A stretch of DNA of 64,000 nucleotides from Sweltsa coloradensis (Eukaryota > Arthropoda > Insecta > Plecoptera > Chloroperlidae): positions 1 to 64,000 of the forward strand of contig JAMZAV010003224.1 in assembly GCA_024449915.1 (NCBI GenBank), written 5' to 3'. Within the stretch, counting starts at the first letter, position 1, and each line of letters starts with the position of its first letter. The notes beneath the pieces are model-generated. The model had not been told where the DNA came from. It saw nothing but the letters and a program-made list of their open reading frames with translations, and did no database searches. Positions 9,096-20,934 of the stretch are shown here, piece by piece. A program made the position numbers and the translations under genes.

Positions 9096-10735
9096 GAAAA
9101 AATTGGGCGCCACGTTCTTCGCTGAAAATGTATAACACAAGCAAGCCAACAGGAAGAACGAGGAGTCGGACAACCTCGAATGAAAAGAAAGTATAGAGAA
9201 AATATGACCTTGGTTTATTTAAAGATAGAACAAGGATATATAAAAGAAACAAAAGTATAATGGTAACAAATCCAAGTAGGATAGAAAAATACAGCAGTAC
9301 GAATCCCGGCTGAGTAGCGTGGTTGGCCACATGGGATTACATACTAGAGCACAAGGGAAATCTATAAAATATCAGACAAAGAAAAGCTTATACTATACTT
9401 AAAGTCAGGTCACAAGTTACAGGTTATGCTTATAAGTTACAAAGGTTGAAGGTTACCAAATTACAACTTGGCAGTTAGTGAATCAGCAAATAGCCTGATT
9501 ACAATGATACCGGTGTTCATGAGCAAGATAAAATAGTTCACACATCAGCACAAATATTAACATAGTAGGCTCATTCCAAAAGAAAGGTTGAGGTAGACCC
9601 TCGTATTAAACTGAATTAATACCTAACATTTCTTTAGAATAGAACATCTACAAAAATGTTCTTATATGCCACATCGGCACAATAGGTTCACCTTGAACAC
9701 ACAAGTTAGTTCCGCCACGGAAAGAAATAAAGCATAAGTGAGATTTACCCAAAATAGCGTTGAGGTAGACCCTCGTATTAAACTGAATTAATATCTAACG
9801 TTACTTGATAACCTCCTTGCTACATACCAGTGTTTCACATTAGAACAAATATCTATCACCTACATTCCTGGCAATGAACACCTTACTATAATAAATATCT
9901 GCCATATGGGCTAGATGACACTTTGAAAACACTAGCCTATAGCCTGAATATAACTAGGCCTTGTCCTTGACAAGGGATGGCTAGGGGAATGTACACATGG
10001 CACTTATAGCCACCAACATTTAATTACAAAAAGACTGCTGTCAAATTAGCTAGCCTGACATTTATCGGAACAAACGTGTTCATCCAACCTTAATGAAGGT
10101 GTTGAGGTTGACCATGCCTCTAGAGGTTGGGTAATTTCAATATTCTAATCAGGAGCCTAAATGGTCAATGTCTGAAGAACAAATCACAGCATAACACGGG
10201 AAGAAGTAGATTATGTATTGAAAACCTGAGTAGGCCTAGGCCTAATCTTCAGCTCCAAGCAAAAGTTGACGCCTAGGGCCCCGCTGGGATCCTAGGTCCA
10301 CAAGATGGCGGAATGACAACGCCCCCTTCCACACATTAGGGCCTAGGGTTCAAGAGGCGACCAAGGAAAAGTCCTGCACAGCCTTCACGTCGTTTCACGT
10401 TGGTGCTGTCCCGTGCCTATTGATTGAGGCCTGAAGGTCCCAGTCCCATGCCTAATCCCTGTTAAATATGCAAAAAACAACAACGTGCTGAGATTGGATC
10501 TTAAACAAACCACTAGGCTAGCCAAGGCACTAGACCAAGTTTCACCAAGCAAAAAGAAATCAGAGAAACAAACGAAAACTTACCAAACAGTATGGAAGAT
10601 ATTACAACTATAGTGCATTCCACAGCGAACTGAGAGTGCCTCAGGCTACGAAAGCCGGTTCCTTTCCCCAGCCGATGTTGGACATCCCCTAAAGTAGCTC
10701 GTAAAAGTTGAATGGGGGTCGGTAAGGTTCTGAGA
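9096..10735 (-). mobile_element. Possible LTR-like segment (copy 1)
   Basis: The + strand begins GGGCGCCACGT. On the minus strand this reads as an end in ACGTGGCGCC, which resembles a retroelement primer-binding region. An AAACTTACC near 10580, a splice donor on the minus strand, and many GGCCTAGG-type words also occur in the segment at 34570-36340. Two 41-bp direct repeats (9587-9627 and 9759-9799) lie inside. No ORF of a retroelement was seen, so the assignment is tentative. Confidence 0.3.
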
Positions 10736-13700
10736 TGTGGTGTTCAGTGGAAGGGGGAGGCAATAAAATATATATTTTAAAATGTGGTGCGTTCTTGACC
10801 TGCATTAATGGTATTCCTAAATTACCATATCATTTCGTAAAACTATCGTTTAATAATATTTTTCTGAAAATGCATGTTGTAGCAGTCCGTCCGTGTATAA
10901 CTTTTATAGTTGTTTTATAGTGGCATGTACGCTTTAGCGCAAGTCTGCATATGGCTCGCGGAGTAGTGGCAAATGACCTATCGATATCGAATATTAAATT
11001 AACTTAAATAAATAAATTCGAATTTAGAGTCTGCTCTATGAGTATTTCTCGGTGCTATTCTCGCAACTGATTTTCAGTGGGGTCAGGTCTTTTAATTTAA
11101 AGAGGAACGAATGAATTTTAATTTGTTTCTGGACAGTCACCATTGTTAATACATATAAGTAATACAAAATACAAATCATTGTAGATTGTGTGGTCTAACA
11201 ATAATATAAAAATAAAGATAAAAGTATACAGTAAAAAACACAACATGTACATAAAAAACACAGCTACAGATATACCGATCCTGTATAAGTTACATATTGA
11301 TACATAATACATGTCAAAGCGTTTTAATGTTAAGCCCTGTCGGTACCACCGACACCAATCCACGATATTTTGCATCGGAAGCAGAGAAATTAAACATAAA
11401 TTCATATGAAAGCAAGCCACTGTCAGGGTGGTCATGATGTTCTCAACTTTCGGTTGTATAATAGGCTTTTTAGCTCCGTGAATTAAATAAAGAACTTTTA
11501 TCGTCTATGCTTCCAGTTTATAGTAACTTGCTTGATAATGGAAATATAACATGCACAAGAGGAAGACAATAACAACTCAAACATAGGCGCATCGGCGGAT
11601 AAAGGACGGTCATGAATACGGGTCAATCTCAGTATTGTGACGGGTTCCTATGCCGATGGTTCCGGGCTTAAATCCCGGTACAGGCTGTGTTTTCTTTTAC
11701 TTCTTTCGATCTCGTATAAAAACAATAATATGTTGCTGGTTACTATTTTCCACAATAGAAAAGGAACCGTCCAAATTATGATAAGATGGTGACAAAACAT
11801 TTGTTCGCAATCTATCATGTTTTGACCACGTTTCTCCCAAGATACCTCCCCCCCCCTCCCCACACACACTCACACATTCAATGCAAATTATAACCAATGT
11901 TACCGTGGCAAAAGGTTTTTGATAATATAACCATAAGATTGTTGGTATCTGTTTGTGAATTCCGCCTTTTACTGTTAAACATCAGTTATAAATAATAAAA
12001 TATGTCATTATTGAGTCAATGACGAAATAAAAAGGTATTTTACGCGGGATTCGAACGCTCGTGCGTTGGTGTCAAATATACGTAAATGTGTTCCACTTGT
12101 TGTAGAATATGGTATGTTATGAATATGAATTTAATTCTTTTTAATTTTAATTTAAATATTTTATTAGTTGTGGATGTGGCTCTGAGTTGGGAAGGGTAAA
12201 ATCATTGTCAGACCTCAATAAACTTTATGATAGAAAAGGTAGTTTACAACATGGCCATTGAAGGAAGGAAGGGATCGGCGAACAGACAACAATAACACAA
12301 GGACTCGAACTAGCTGCAACCTCTATTAAGACGACACAAAGAAAGCTGGCGCTAACCAAACTGTCCTGCACTTGGAAGCAACGCCAAAACAGCTACTCTC
12401 AGTTGATCATAAAATGGACTATACATCAGTAGTAAAACGTAGTCGTCTCGCAGAAATCGCCAAACCATGACAGGAATGCAGACAAAAGTGCCGACAGAGA
12501 GATTCGCTCAGCTACTTCTCGAGTCGCTGTCAGCTGTGTTCCTCTGACGGCAAGGTAAGCCAACCACACAGATACAAAGTCACCAGGGTAGAGACAGTGT
12601 CACCAACCGCAGATAACACGCGCGAGAATTCAAACCCAAATGAACGTCAATGCCCACTTACAACTCGGGGAACGGCGGGGAACCAAGACAAACATAGCAG
12701 TGTTTAAATTAGTGTAATGTTATAATGGTTTGGTGGAGTGTGCTGCTACACACACAACCAAGCCGTTATAATGGGTTAGAAAAAAAAATATTAGAAAAAT
12801 ACTTTTGACTCACATTTAGACTTAAGAATGCGTTTTTTCAGCAAAGTTACAAACATTTGACGCCATTTACCGCCTGCTATGATTCTATTAGGACGGAATC
12901 GTTCGTCCAAACAATAGGCTTGGCCATTAAAAAAAATGTGTCTCTATCTCAATAGTGGTGTACCGGGGTGTTTAAAGCGGACACCACAGTTATTCCTACT
13001 CAGAAGAATATCCTGCATACGACAAACATTGTTGGCAATTTAAATTTTGGATATTTACTCTCCAAAATCCCCCAAAACCCCCTAAAAGTAACATTTACCC
13101 CAGTATTTTTTAATAATTCATAACTAGTGAGATAATTCTCCTAGAACGAACTTTAAAAAATTCTATTGGTAGAAAAAAGTATTTTCAAGAGTTTGGCTAA
13201 TTCAGATTTACATATTGTATCGAAATTACACAAGAACTGGGCCCTCGAAACAGTTCGAACGCAAAGTTTTTAAGTTTTTGCTGAGCACTAAAGAAAAATT
13301 TCACTTCATTGCAAGTAAACGGTAAAATATTGAGATGAGATTTTTTCCACAAAACATCAAAAACTACTCGTGGCCATGGTGCAATCAATGTATTCAATAC
13401 AGGTAGTTTAGATATTGTGTAATAACTGAAACAAGATCGCCAAGTGTAACAATCCGGGGAACGGCGGAGCCTAGCGCTAGGCCACGGAACCAATCACAGC
13501 GATCGTACGGATCACGTGATCAGTGCAAGGCGCATGCATGTGACTGCTTGCGCCGTAGATCGCGCTTTGCTGTTGTTCAGGGCGAGTTAGACTGTTTAAC
13601 ATTACAAGATATGATGTGATAGCATGAATGTAATAGTTTTTTGTGACAATACTAATACTGTTTTAATTATGGCATAATTATTATTACTACGTCGAATAAC

Positions 13701-15199
13701 AGGGTGGGGTGGGCAGTCTCTTGGCCTATAGCGCTGCAAGAATCGACGGGGTGGTTTTAACATTTTCACAACTAATCTGCATTGTAAACATATTTTTATA
13801 GGCCTTTATAAAATACTCATATGACACAAAAAAACACAGTGAACGATTACACGTTAGCCTACGCCAGCGACCTGCTTGTCGAAATTAGACCTACATACCT
13901 CATAATTTGAACATATCCAGGGAATATTGCAAATATGCTTTTGAAATGCTTCGAAATACGCGATGTTCCTATGCACTTATTTCACAATCACACGCACATG
14001 CTGCGTTCATTATAATACACTATAGGTCTACTTGTGAGGTGTGACTCTCAAAATTAGGCAGTGTTATGGCTTGGCTTGGTCGGTTACTGCGAGAACAGCA
14101 CACGAGGAAGGAAAACAACACACATCATTCACGATGGTACTGATACATTAAGGACAAGGGACGAACGAGGGAATCCCCCCACGCGATGACTCAGAGAGTT
14201 TGTGGTAAAAGTAATCTAAATATTTTTAATTCGAATATTGTTCCGACGACAGCGGAAATTATTCATCTATACTATAGTTTACAAAATGTTACATCGATTC
14301 ACTGGACGCGTAATTGTATTAAAAAGGATTAAAACAATATGATTGATTGTATCAACATAACAGTTCTTTCAGTGCGGTAATGCTGAAAGTAAATTCTGAA
14401 ATTATTTATTGTTGAAGTTAATGGGAAGTTTTATTTCCTGTGTTTACTGAAAATGATTTTGACCACTACCATGTCGTAAGTAATAAAAATAGCAAAACAC
14501 CTGCCAATAGATGCCCACGACAATATATTTTTAAATTACCTGATGTGTTTTATTACACAATTAGACAAAAAAATAGATTATTACATTTGGATTCGACGGC
14601 CTGACAAAAATACCCTTTATATTGTCCGTTCTATAGCTATCAAGTAGATTTTACTCAATTATTGTAGATTGTTTTCTTTATAGGCTAACAGACTATCCAG
14701 TTGGCAATGCAATGCATATTCTGCAACAATGTTAACCAAGAAGAAATGCAAAATGTTACTCTCAAAGGAAAATTAAAGGTTAGACAAGCTGTTTATGATA
14801 AAATAGGTTCTCCGATATTTGATACTACCAAAAACCAGACAACCCATTGGCACCGAGTATGTCAGGTACTCTGATTTTACTAATATGACTAACATTAATC
14901 GCCTTGTTTCAAAAAGTAAAAAAATGAGCCGGTTGTTATCAGCCCCTCCCGCTCTCCCCACCGTTTAGCCCACCACTTCTTCATCCTCAAGCAACCCAGT
15001 TAGTACGACATCGAACAATTCTGGGGGTAAGATGTATAGAAATAGCGGAGAATCACTACTTTTTGACAAATCACTGCATTTTTTCTGAAAATATTTATAA
15101 ATTAAAATCTTATCAATGTTGAAACAAAATCTACGAGCGAGTATTTTGGAAGATGTAAAGCACCACCGCTCGATTGGTGATCGATCACCTAAAGTTCTA
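10736..15199. other. Long AT-rich stretch without a recognisable gene
   Basis: A probable minus-strand SINE tail lies near 10990-11095 (AATAAATAAATT ... AACTGATTTTCAGTGGGG). A minus-strand frame of about 105 codons at 11118-11435 looks like hydrophobic AT-rich noise, perhaps a LINE 3' UTR. A B-box-like GCGGGATTCGAAC on the minus strand lies near 12049. Near 13430-13590 there is a GC-richer block with CCAAT and the palindrome GATCACGTGATC. Otherwise I see nothing I can support. Confidence 0.4.
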
Positions 15200-15200
15200 A

Positions 15201-15776
15201 GTGTATTTTCGTAGAGAAGTGCAGAAAAACAATATCCTTTCTTGCAACAATAGTAGCACTAGCGCTATGGTGGGATTAGTGAGCGATCTACGATGTGACG
15301 GTAAATTTAATAATAGTATCTTACATATTAATGACATCTGGAGTCGCTACCTTGAGCTGTTAATTGAAGCACAATGCCCCAAAGAAGATGCTACTAGGCC
15401 ACGGAAATTTCTACCAAAGATATGTAAGTACGTGCATTCGTTCTTCTAAAGGTAGGAGTTAAGAAGATCGACATATTTATTTTGTGCCACGAAATACGAG
15501 CGTCGTTGAATTTGATCGATTGGGTATCGCCAAAGATTATACATCTATTAACCAATCAAAACCTTTCGACAAAGAACTGATGTGTATGGTTCACGTTGTT
15601 ACTCGCTTACGCGTAGATATATTATCGTTGGATAATTGGTGACCGGTGCTCGATCATTGGTAGTCAATGAAGATGAAATTTTTAAGTGTATCCTGGTATC
15701 TCTAGATAATAATATGTTCATCGATCTCTTGTTGGGCGGCTACTCAGAAAACACAGAGGAATTGATTGACAACTAA
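15201..15776 (+). pseudogene. Unrecognised coding-like remnant, frame-broken
   Basis: Three consecutive coding-like stretches in different frames. One runs 15201-15449, starting with ATG and containing WSRYLELLIEAQCPKED. One runs about 15477-15644, containing EFDRLGIAKDYTSINQSKPF. One runs about 15665-15776, ending FIDLLLGGYSENTEELIDN before a stop. Amino-acid composition is protein-like, unlike the surrounding AT noise. I do not recognise the family. It precedes a 5'-truncated LINE but is not typical LINE sequence. It could be a decayed host, viral or element gene, or an unspliced gene with short introns. Confidence 0.4.
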
Positions 15777-15857
15777 AAAATACTAAGCTTGTGTGTGCTG
15801 TTGTGATCAATGTTATATGGTTTTAATTGTTCAAGAAATAAATTATAAATATTATTT

Positions 15858-16899
15858 TATCCGGTGATTTTGCTGACATTCCATGCTTTCTAAATTATCT
15901 GTATATGGTGTTCAAGGTAATGTTCTGAAATGGATCAGGTCATTTCTTTCCAAAAGAACCCAGTCTGTTATTTTTCATGGAGCCACCTCCCACCGTATTA
16001 ATATTACTTCCGGTGTGCCACAGGGTTCAGTGATAGGTCCTCTTCTGTTCATAATATATTTTCTGGACTTACCACAGTGTGTTTCTTCAAAGATGATTCA
16101 GTTTGCTGATGATACCACCATTTATAGACCAATTGCCTCTAAGGAAGATATGATAGAGTTCCAAAAGGATTTGGTGTCAAAAGAGCGTTGGTGTACATTA
16201 AACTTGATGAAAATTAACTCTGATAAATCGCAATACATACGCTTCTCAAGATCTAGAAACCCTTTGGTGTGCACGTATAGCCTACAAGGATCCCAGGTTC
16301 TCATTTTTAATTCTATAAAATTGTTAGGTATTTATATAACTGACAACTTAAAATGGAATGTGCAAACTGATTTTGTTCGCAATAGAGCAGCGTCTCTGCT
16401 TGGGTTTGTAAATAGGAGTGTTGGGAGGAGAAGGCAACGCACAATAAGAACTGGTTACCTTACCTTGATACGGCCCATTTTAACTTACGGTATTCCTGCG
16501 TGGCATCCTACAACTCAGCAAAATATGATCAAGCTAGAACGAATTCAGAAAAGGGCCACCAAATTGATTTTAGGGAAAGGTAATTTCAATCCTAGTGCTA
16601 GTTCACGGCGTAGTATCTGTGACGTTCCTTCCATTGGAAATTTTTGTAATCAAGCTGATGTGAGATTGTTGAGAGGAATGTTAACAAGACAAGTTGATGT
16701 CGATCCTTACCACAGAATATCCATAAGTGATAGACAACTCCCTAGAAACAACACGGGTGTTCCCTTAATACCACCTAGGGCCAGAACATCGGCGTACCAG
16801 AATGTTTTTTTAATCGATCTGTTTCGTTGTGGAATCTCCTACCAAGGGATTTAAAAAGTGATAGATGTTTCAACATAGGTATTAAGAGGTTTTTTAATT
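15858..16899 (+). pseudogene. LINE reverse transcriptase, 5'-truncated, frameshifted
   Basis: The main frame is 15883-16854. RT motifs are visible: SGVPQGSVIGPLLF at residues 43-56 and the catalytic FADD at 74-77. KLLGIYITDNLKWN and ILTYGIPAWHPT follow. These are typical of CR1/Jockey-type ORF2. The upstream domain is incomplete: a stop lies just before the first ATG, and the sequence before it (GDFADIPC) looks like the same protein in another frame. Near 16804 a T run is one base short. The natural C-terminus (NRSVSLWNLLPRDL ... IKRFF) then continues in another frame to a stop near 16899. No endonuclease domain is present. The copy is dead. Confidence 0.85.
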
Positions 16900-17190
16900 A
16901 GCAATTTTTTTTAGATTTTTTGTTGATGTGGAAGTGTTTTAAATGTGTTTTATTAATATTGTGTTGTGTTTATTTGATATGTACAATTTTAACATGATAC
17001 GACGTATTTTATAATGTGGGGATTTTGTGTACCAAGGGTAACAGGTACGAAAGTACACCGGGGCAAATGCTCTTTCTGTTGCTCTTGCATTCAACTATTT
17101 TCTTTTATAAAATCGCATGTTATGTTAATTGATATGAAAAAAAAAATGAATGCAAAATATTAATAAAAAATAAATAAAAATAATATGTTA
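16900..17190 (+). mobile_element. 3' UTR and A-rich tail of the LINE
   Basis: T-rich untranslated sequence follows the ORF end, then ACCAAGGGTAACAGGTACGA and a tail of A runs with ATAAATAAAAATAA near 17140-17190. This fits a retrotransposed 3' end. Target duplications were not found by eye. Confidence 0.55.
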
Positions 17191-17670
17191 AGGGAAATTA
17201 TTTCGTGTTATTGTCTACTGCTAACATAATTGAAAATTATTACATTATTACATTTAGCTGTAGACGCACAATCAGCTGAGCGCATTCGTCGCAAAGTGGC
17301 ATGGCGTGGCGCTGTAGGAGTGCTGTTTGATATTATTTGTAATATTGGCATTTTGGCACGCTTCTTTGGAAAAACTTTATTGCATTCCACAGGTATCGAG
17401 CATACATGCATGGGAGTGTGAATTATTTTCGTTGATTAGTTCTCGATACACAGCTTTGCACAGTAGTTGCATACACTTAAACTGGCATTATTTTATTATT
17501 GCACCCCTGTTTTACACCCCAATAATAACTTTATTTGAAGGTTTGAAGTAGCTTATTGCATTAATTAGTCTTTGCTAAGTATATATTATGAATTTTGTTA
17601 AAGTTTTTATGTTAATATATTGTGGGTTCTGCGATTTAATTACTTCGGGACGACCAAAACCAACCCTTAA

Positions 17671-18295
17671 GGCTATTCGACCGCGTTTTTCTATTTTCCA
17701 AAATATGCTACAAGTGCCAAAATATAGTGAATTGCTTTGAAACCTAGCTATTTTAGAAAATCAAAAATATTTTTTTCAAATTTTTCTGATCCGGTACACG
17801 GCCAATATAGCCATCTCAAAATAATTTCAAACTTCAATTCGCCAAGGCACATCATTCAACGTAGGGTGTTGTGCTTTTGTGACATTAATTTTCAACTGTT
17901 TTCCAATGGACTGACTGAGAGAAAAAAGATTTTTTTAACAATTGTCTTTCCTACGAATTTTTTTCGTTTGGCGGTATTTTTTACCGATTTGTACCGCCAA
18001 ACAAAAAAATTCGCAGGAAAGACAATTGTTAAAAAAAATCTTTTTTCTCTCAGTCAGTCCATTGAAAAACAGTTGAAAATTAATGTCACAAAAACACAAC
18101 ACCCTACGTTGAATGGTGTGTCTTGGCGAATTGAAGTTTGAAATTATTTTGAGATGGCTATATTGGCCGTGTACCGGATCAGAAAAATTTGAAAAAAATA
18201 TTTTTGATTTTCTAAAATAGCCAGGTTTCAAAGCCATAACTGTGTTTTGACTTGGTAGCATATTTTGGAAAATAGAAAAACGCGGTCGAATAGCC
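17671..18295. mobile_element. 625-bp palindromic MITE flanked by TTAA
   Basis: Two arms of about 305 bp (17671-17976 and 17992-18295) are inverted repeats of each other around a loop of about 15 nt. The ends are GGCTATTCGACCGCG and its complement. TTAA lies immediately outside both ends (17667-17670 and 18296-18299). A TTAA target duplication is the hallmark of piggyBac-type and some other DNA elements. Two overlapping open frames, one per strand, encode the same peptide only because the sequence is a palindrome; neither is a gene. Confidence 0.85.
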
Positions 18296-18723
18296 TTAAG
18301 ATTTAAGGGTATAAAAAGCGAAAATAGCGATTGCCAACAATGTTTTTCGGATTCAGAGTGTAAAAATCTATTTAAATCACTTTGTTTGCAGCTTTTAACA
18401 CGTCGGGCCACAAAGTTCGATTTTTTTTTAAACTGGCCTAGTCTACAAGATAATGTAATCTGATTTAAGCTACTACAAAATCTCTATATTTTGTAGGCAT
18501 CGCAGTGAAAAGTACGCGCGTAAAAATGAAAATATTGGGTAGCCAGTCTCACCTTAAACCATTTTATTGCATAAGAACATAATATAACAGACAACAATGT
18601 TAAATTTTACATGGGTAATATCCCTTAGGAACCTGCAAAGTTCATGTACTGTTTGTTTCCTCTATACGATAAACAAAGCTCTTCCTCAGTGTGTTTACTC
18701 AGTCATGCCATGTGTTGCTTCAG

Positions 18724-19032
18724 GTCGCCCCACTGCACCAACTCTACGCCTGGTCTACACGGGAGACAACGTCACGGCCACCTGTGAGGTGCAGGAGAGT
18801 CGCCCTGTCGCCAACATGTCCTGGGTCCTGGGCGACGCTGTCATCCTCAAGGACGTTATCACTCACGCCACAGCTCAGGACGAGTGGAGGTGGCCCTGGA
18901 TGACGGGGTCTATCAAGCAGACCCTCACACTACAGCTGCAGCCCCAACACAACGGCAAGGTCTTAAAGTGCGTGGTCTCCCACGTCACCTTGGCCCAGCC
19001 ACTGGAGGAACGGAGTTCTATCGCATTTACTG
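18724..19032 (+). CDS. Ig-domain exon 3 (C2/CD80-like) of the multi-Ig gene
   Basis: A 309-nt phase 1-1 exon between ...GTGTTGCTTCAG and GTGAGT at 19033, encoding about 103 residues. It opens RPTAPTLRLVYTGDNVTATCEV. Canonical Cys residues lie in ATC and KCVV, and the C-strand Trp in MSWVLGD. NVT and NMS are possible N-glycosylation sites. The RPVANMSW spacing recalls the second, C2-type domain of CD80/nectin-like and beat/side-like proteins; that comparison is by motif only. The 10.3-kb intron before it is filled with repeats. The same phase and donor as the other two exons suggest one gene, but other exons may be missing or unseen. Confidence 0.75.
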
Positions 19033-19194
19033 GTGAGTTATTCCAATATGTTATATATGTAGGGATACATAAGGTTTAATTCTTTGTAATGCTCAAGCAC
19101 TGAAGATTCCACCAAGGGTGGCTGGGCAGTATGCCTGGAGGTGCTAGGTAACAACAGAGCCTGCTAGTGACATTCAATTCTTTATTCACAAGCT

Positions 19195-19325
19195 GTGTAC
19201 ATTTACAACCAGCTGTTTAGTACTAACATAGACCAACACTTCCCTACAGTTCCCCTGCTCGTAAGCTTACACACACTGCTAGCTGTCACTACATGTACAA
19301 CCAGCTGTTAGTACTTACATACAAG
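19195..19325 (+). repeat. Pair of short direct repeats
   Basis: ACATTTACAACCAGCTGTTT near 19198 and ACATGTACAACCAGCTGTTA near 19292 repeat with the following AGTACT-ACATA block, about 95 bp apart. This may be a small tandem duplication or part of an unrecognised element. Confidence 0.5.
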
Positions 19326-19689
19326 GTTTGAAATCTCAATTCACGTTCGAAACGTACGTTTCCACCCACGGCCGAAGGGCTCGTGGTTTGGTCATTTGTT
19401 TTTACGTTAACGCCTCTATGATTCACTTGAGCATCTTTTAGTAACTTCAGGATATGTATGCTTTCATTATAGAAAGCCGCGACTTTAATTTATTGTTAGA
19501 AAGTAAAAATGGATGTTGATGTTGAACGTTTTTTTTGTATATCATGTATTACTTATTTTCTAAGAATTATGCTTACAATGTTACACTATATACTCGAGAA
19601 TCGACATTCTACACTAATGACAGCCGTCGTTATCGTAGGCAGTAGGCAATGTTTTGCACTTTGGTTCTTATATCTAGCGCTAAGGTGCT

Positions 19690-20000
19690 AGGCGTAATTG
19701 GATGAGCGAAGCGAAGACTTTAATTTCACTCACCCCGCAAAAAAATTTACTCCAATGTTTTTCTTTTTTTCTGTTTGTTCGCACGATACCGGGCAAACGG
19801 CATATGGAATCTTGATGATAATTGAAGAGGACCTTCGAAATCTCTGAACTTAGTCGTGCCATGTTTTTGGGTACAATCGAAGAAATATTTCTCATGAATA
19901 TCGTATTTTAAGATTTTTTACGATTTTTAGTGCTATATTTTCGTGACATTTGGGCCGATTCTGACCAAACGGGTGGGGCTACAACGTTCATATTTTACAT
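19690..20000. repeat. Repeat R joined to the broken BEL integrase
   Basis: Its reverse complement recurs at 30090-30330. The block TATGAACGTTGTAGCCCCACC, then TTTGGTCAGAATCGG, and later GAGATTTCGAAGGTCC are recognisable in both. The integrase frame runs into it, so the last 20 or so residues of that open frame are repeat sequence. Confidence 0.7.
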
Positions 20001-20934
20001 GGGCCAAGGCATACGGGGGACTGAAATGCCACTGGATTGCGCGGGCAGTGAGGGAATCGGATATCGCAGCGTTGGCATGAGCGAGAAACTCGGTAACTTC
20101 TCGAAGCTGACGTGCAGCACCGACATAGTTACGTCCATTATCGGAATAGATGTCCGAGGGAAGTCCTCTTCGGGAAACTAGTCGGTCTAAGCAACCAAGA
20201 AAAACGTCGGTGGACAGATCTGACGCCATCTCGAGGTGCACAGCCTTGGTGCTCATACACACAAACAAGCAAAGATAGCCCTTGGAGAGCGCAGCATTGC
20301 GACGATTGCTTGCTTTCACTCGGAAGGGCCCAGCAAAATCCGTTCCTACTTTCAAGAAGGCCCGTGACGCTTGCACGCGAGCGGAAGGAAGATCCGACAT
20401 GATGGGTTGTGGTGACCGTGCACGAAATTTAAGACAAGTTAAACAGCGGTGAATGCGCTGCCGCAACAGTCCTCGGAGTGAAACAATCCAAAATTGTTGT
20501 TGAATCAACGCCTGAACGGTGCGAGGACCTGAATGGAGTGAACGTTTGTGAAAATCATCACAAATTAGAGACGACAGGTGAGCTTGCTTTGATAGCAAAA
20601 GAGGATGACGGGCGTCAACAGGAAGAGAGGAGTGTCTCAGTCTCCCGCCCACCCTGAGAAAACCTGATGAATCGAGGAATGGCTTGAGAGAGGCCAACTT
20701 CGAGGTGACGCTACCATTTTGCTCAAGCTGGCGCAACTCACTGGCGAAAAAATGACGTTGAGAAAGCTTGACAAGCATGTCAAGAGAAGACTGCAACTCT
20801 TCAGTGCGCAGAGGGCCCTTGGGATACAGGACCTGAGAACGTTTAGCTAGCAGGATCCGCGCGAATCGGATGACGTAGCCAAACACTCGCTGCGAACGGA
20901 GTAGAGTGGAGAACTTCATGAATTGAAGCAACAA
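20000..20934 (-). pseudogene. BEL/Pao integrase, cut in the catalytic core
   Basis: The frame of 333 codons (19933-20934) opens with the linker after RNase H (VFGYVIRF ARILLA). A zinc-binding HHCC follows (H129, H134, C164, C167). The catalytic core has D199 (GTDFAGPF) and D265 (YSDNGRNYVGA). At FSPPYAL (residues 304-310) the sequence leaves the family and enters repeat R. The third catalytic residue (Glu) and the C-terminal domain are gone. The frame overlaps the upstream RT/RNase H frame by 19 nt, so a frameshift also separates them. Without the Glu it cannot integrate. Confidence 0.85.

Noticed and set aside
13430..13590. GC-richer block with CCAAT and the palindrome GATCACGTGATC as a promoter
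   Set aside because: No gene starts near it on either strand, and the words are short enough to be chance.
17737..18411. Two opposite-strand open frames encoding nearly the same peptide
   Set aside because: They are one palindrome read from both sides; composition is AT-driven and no motif is present.
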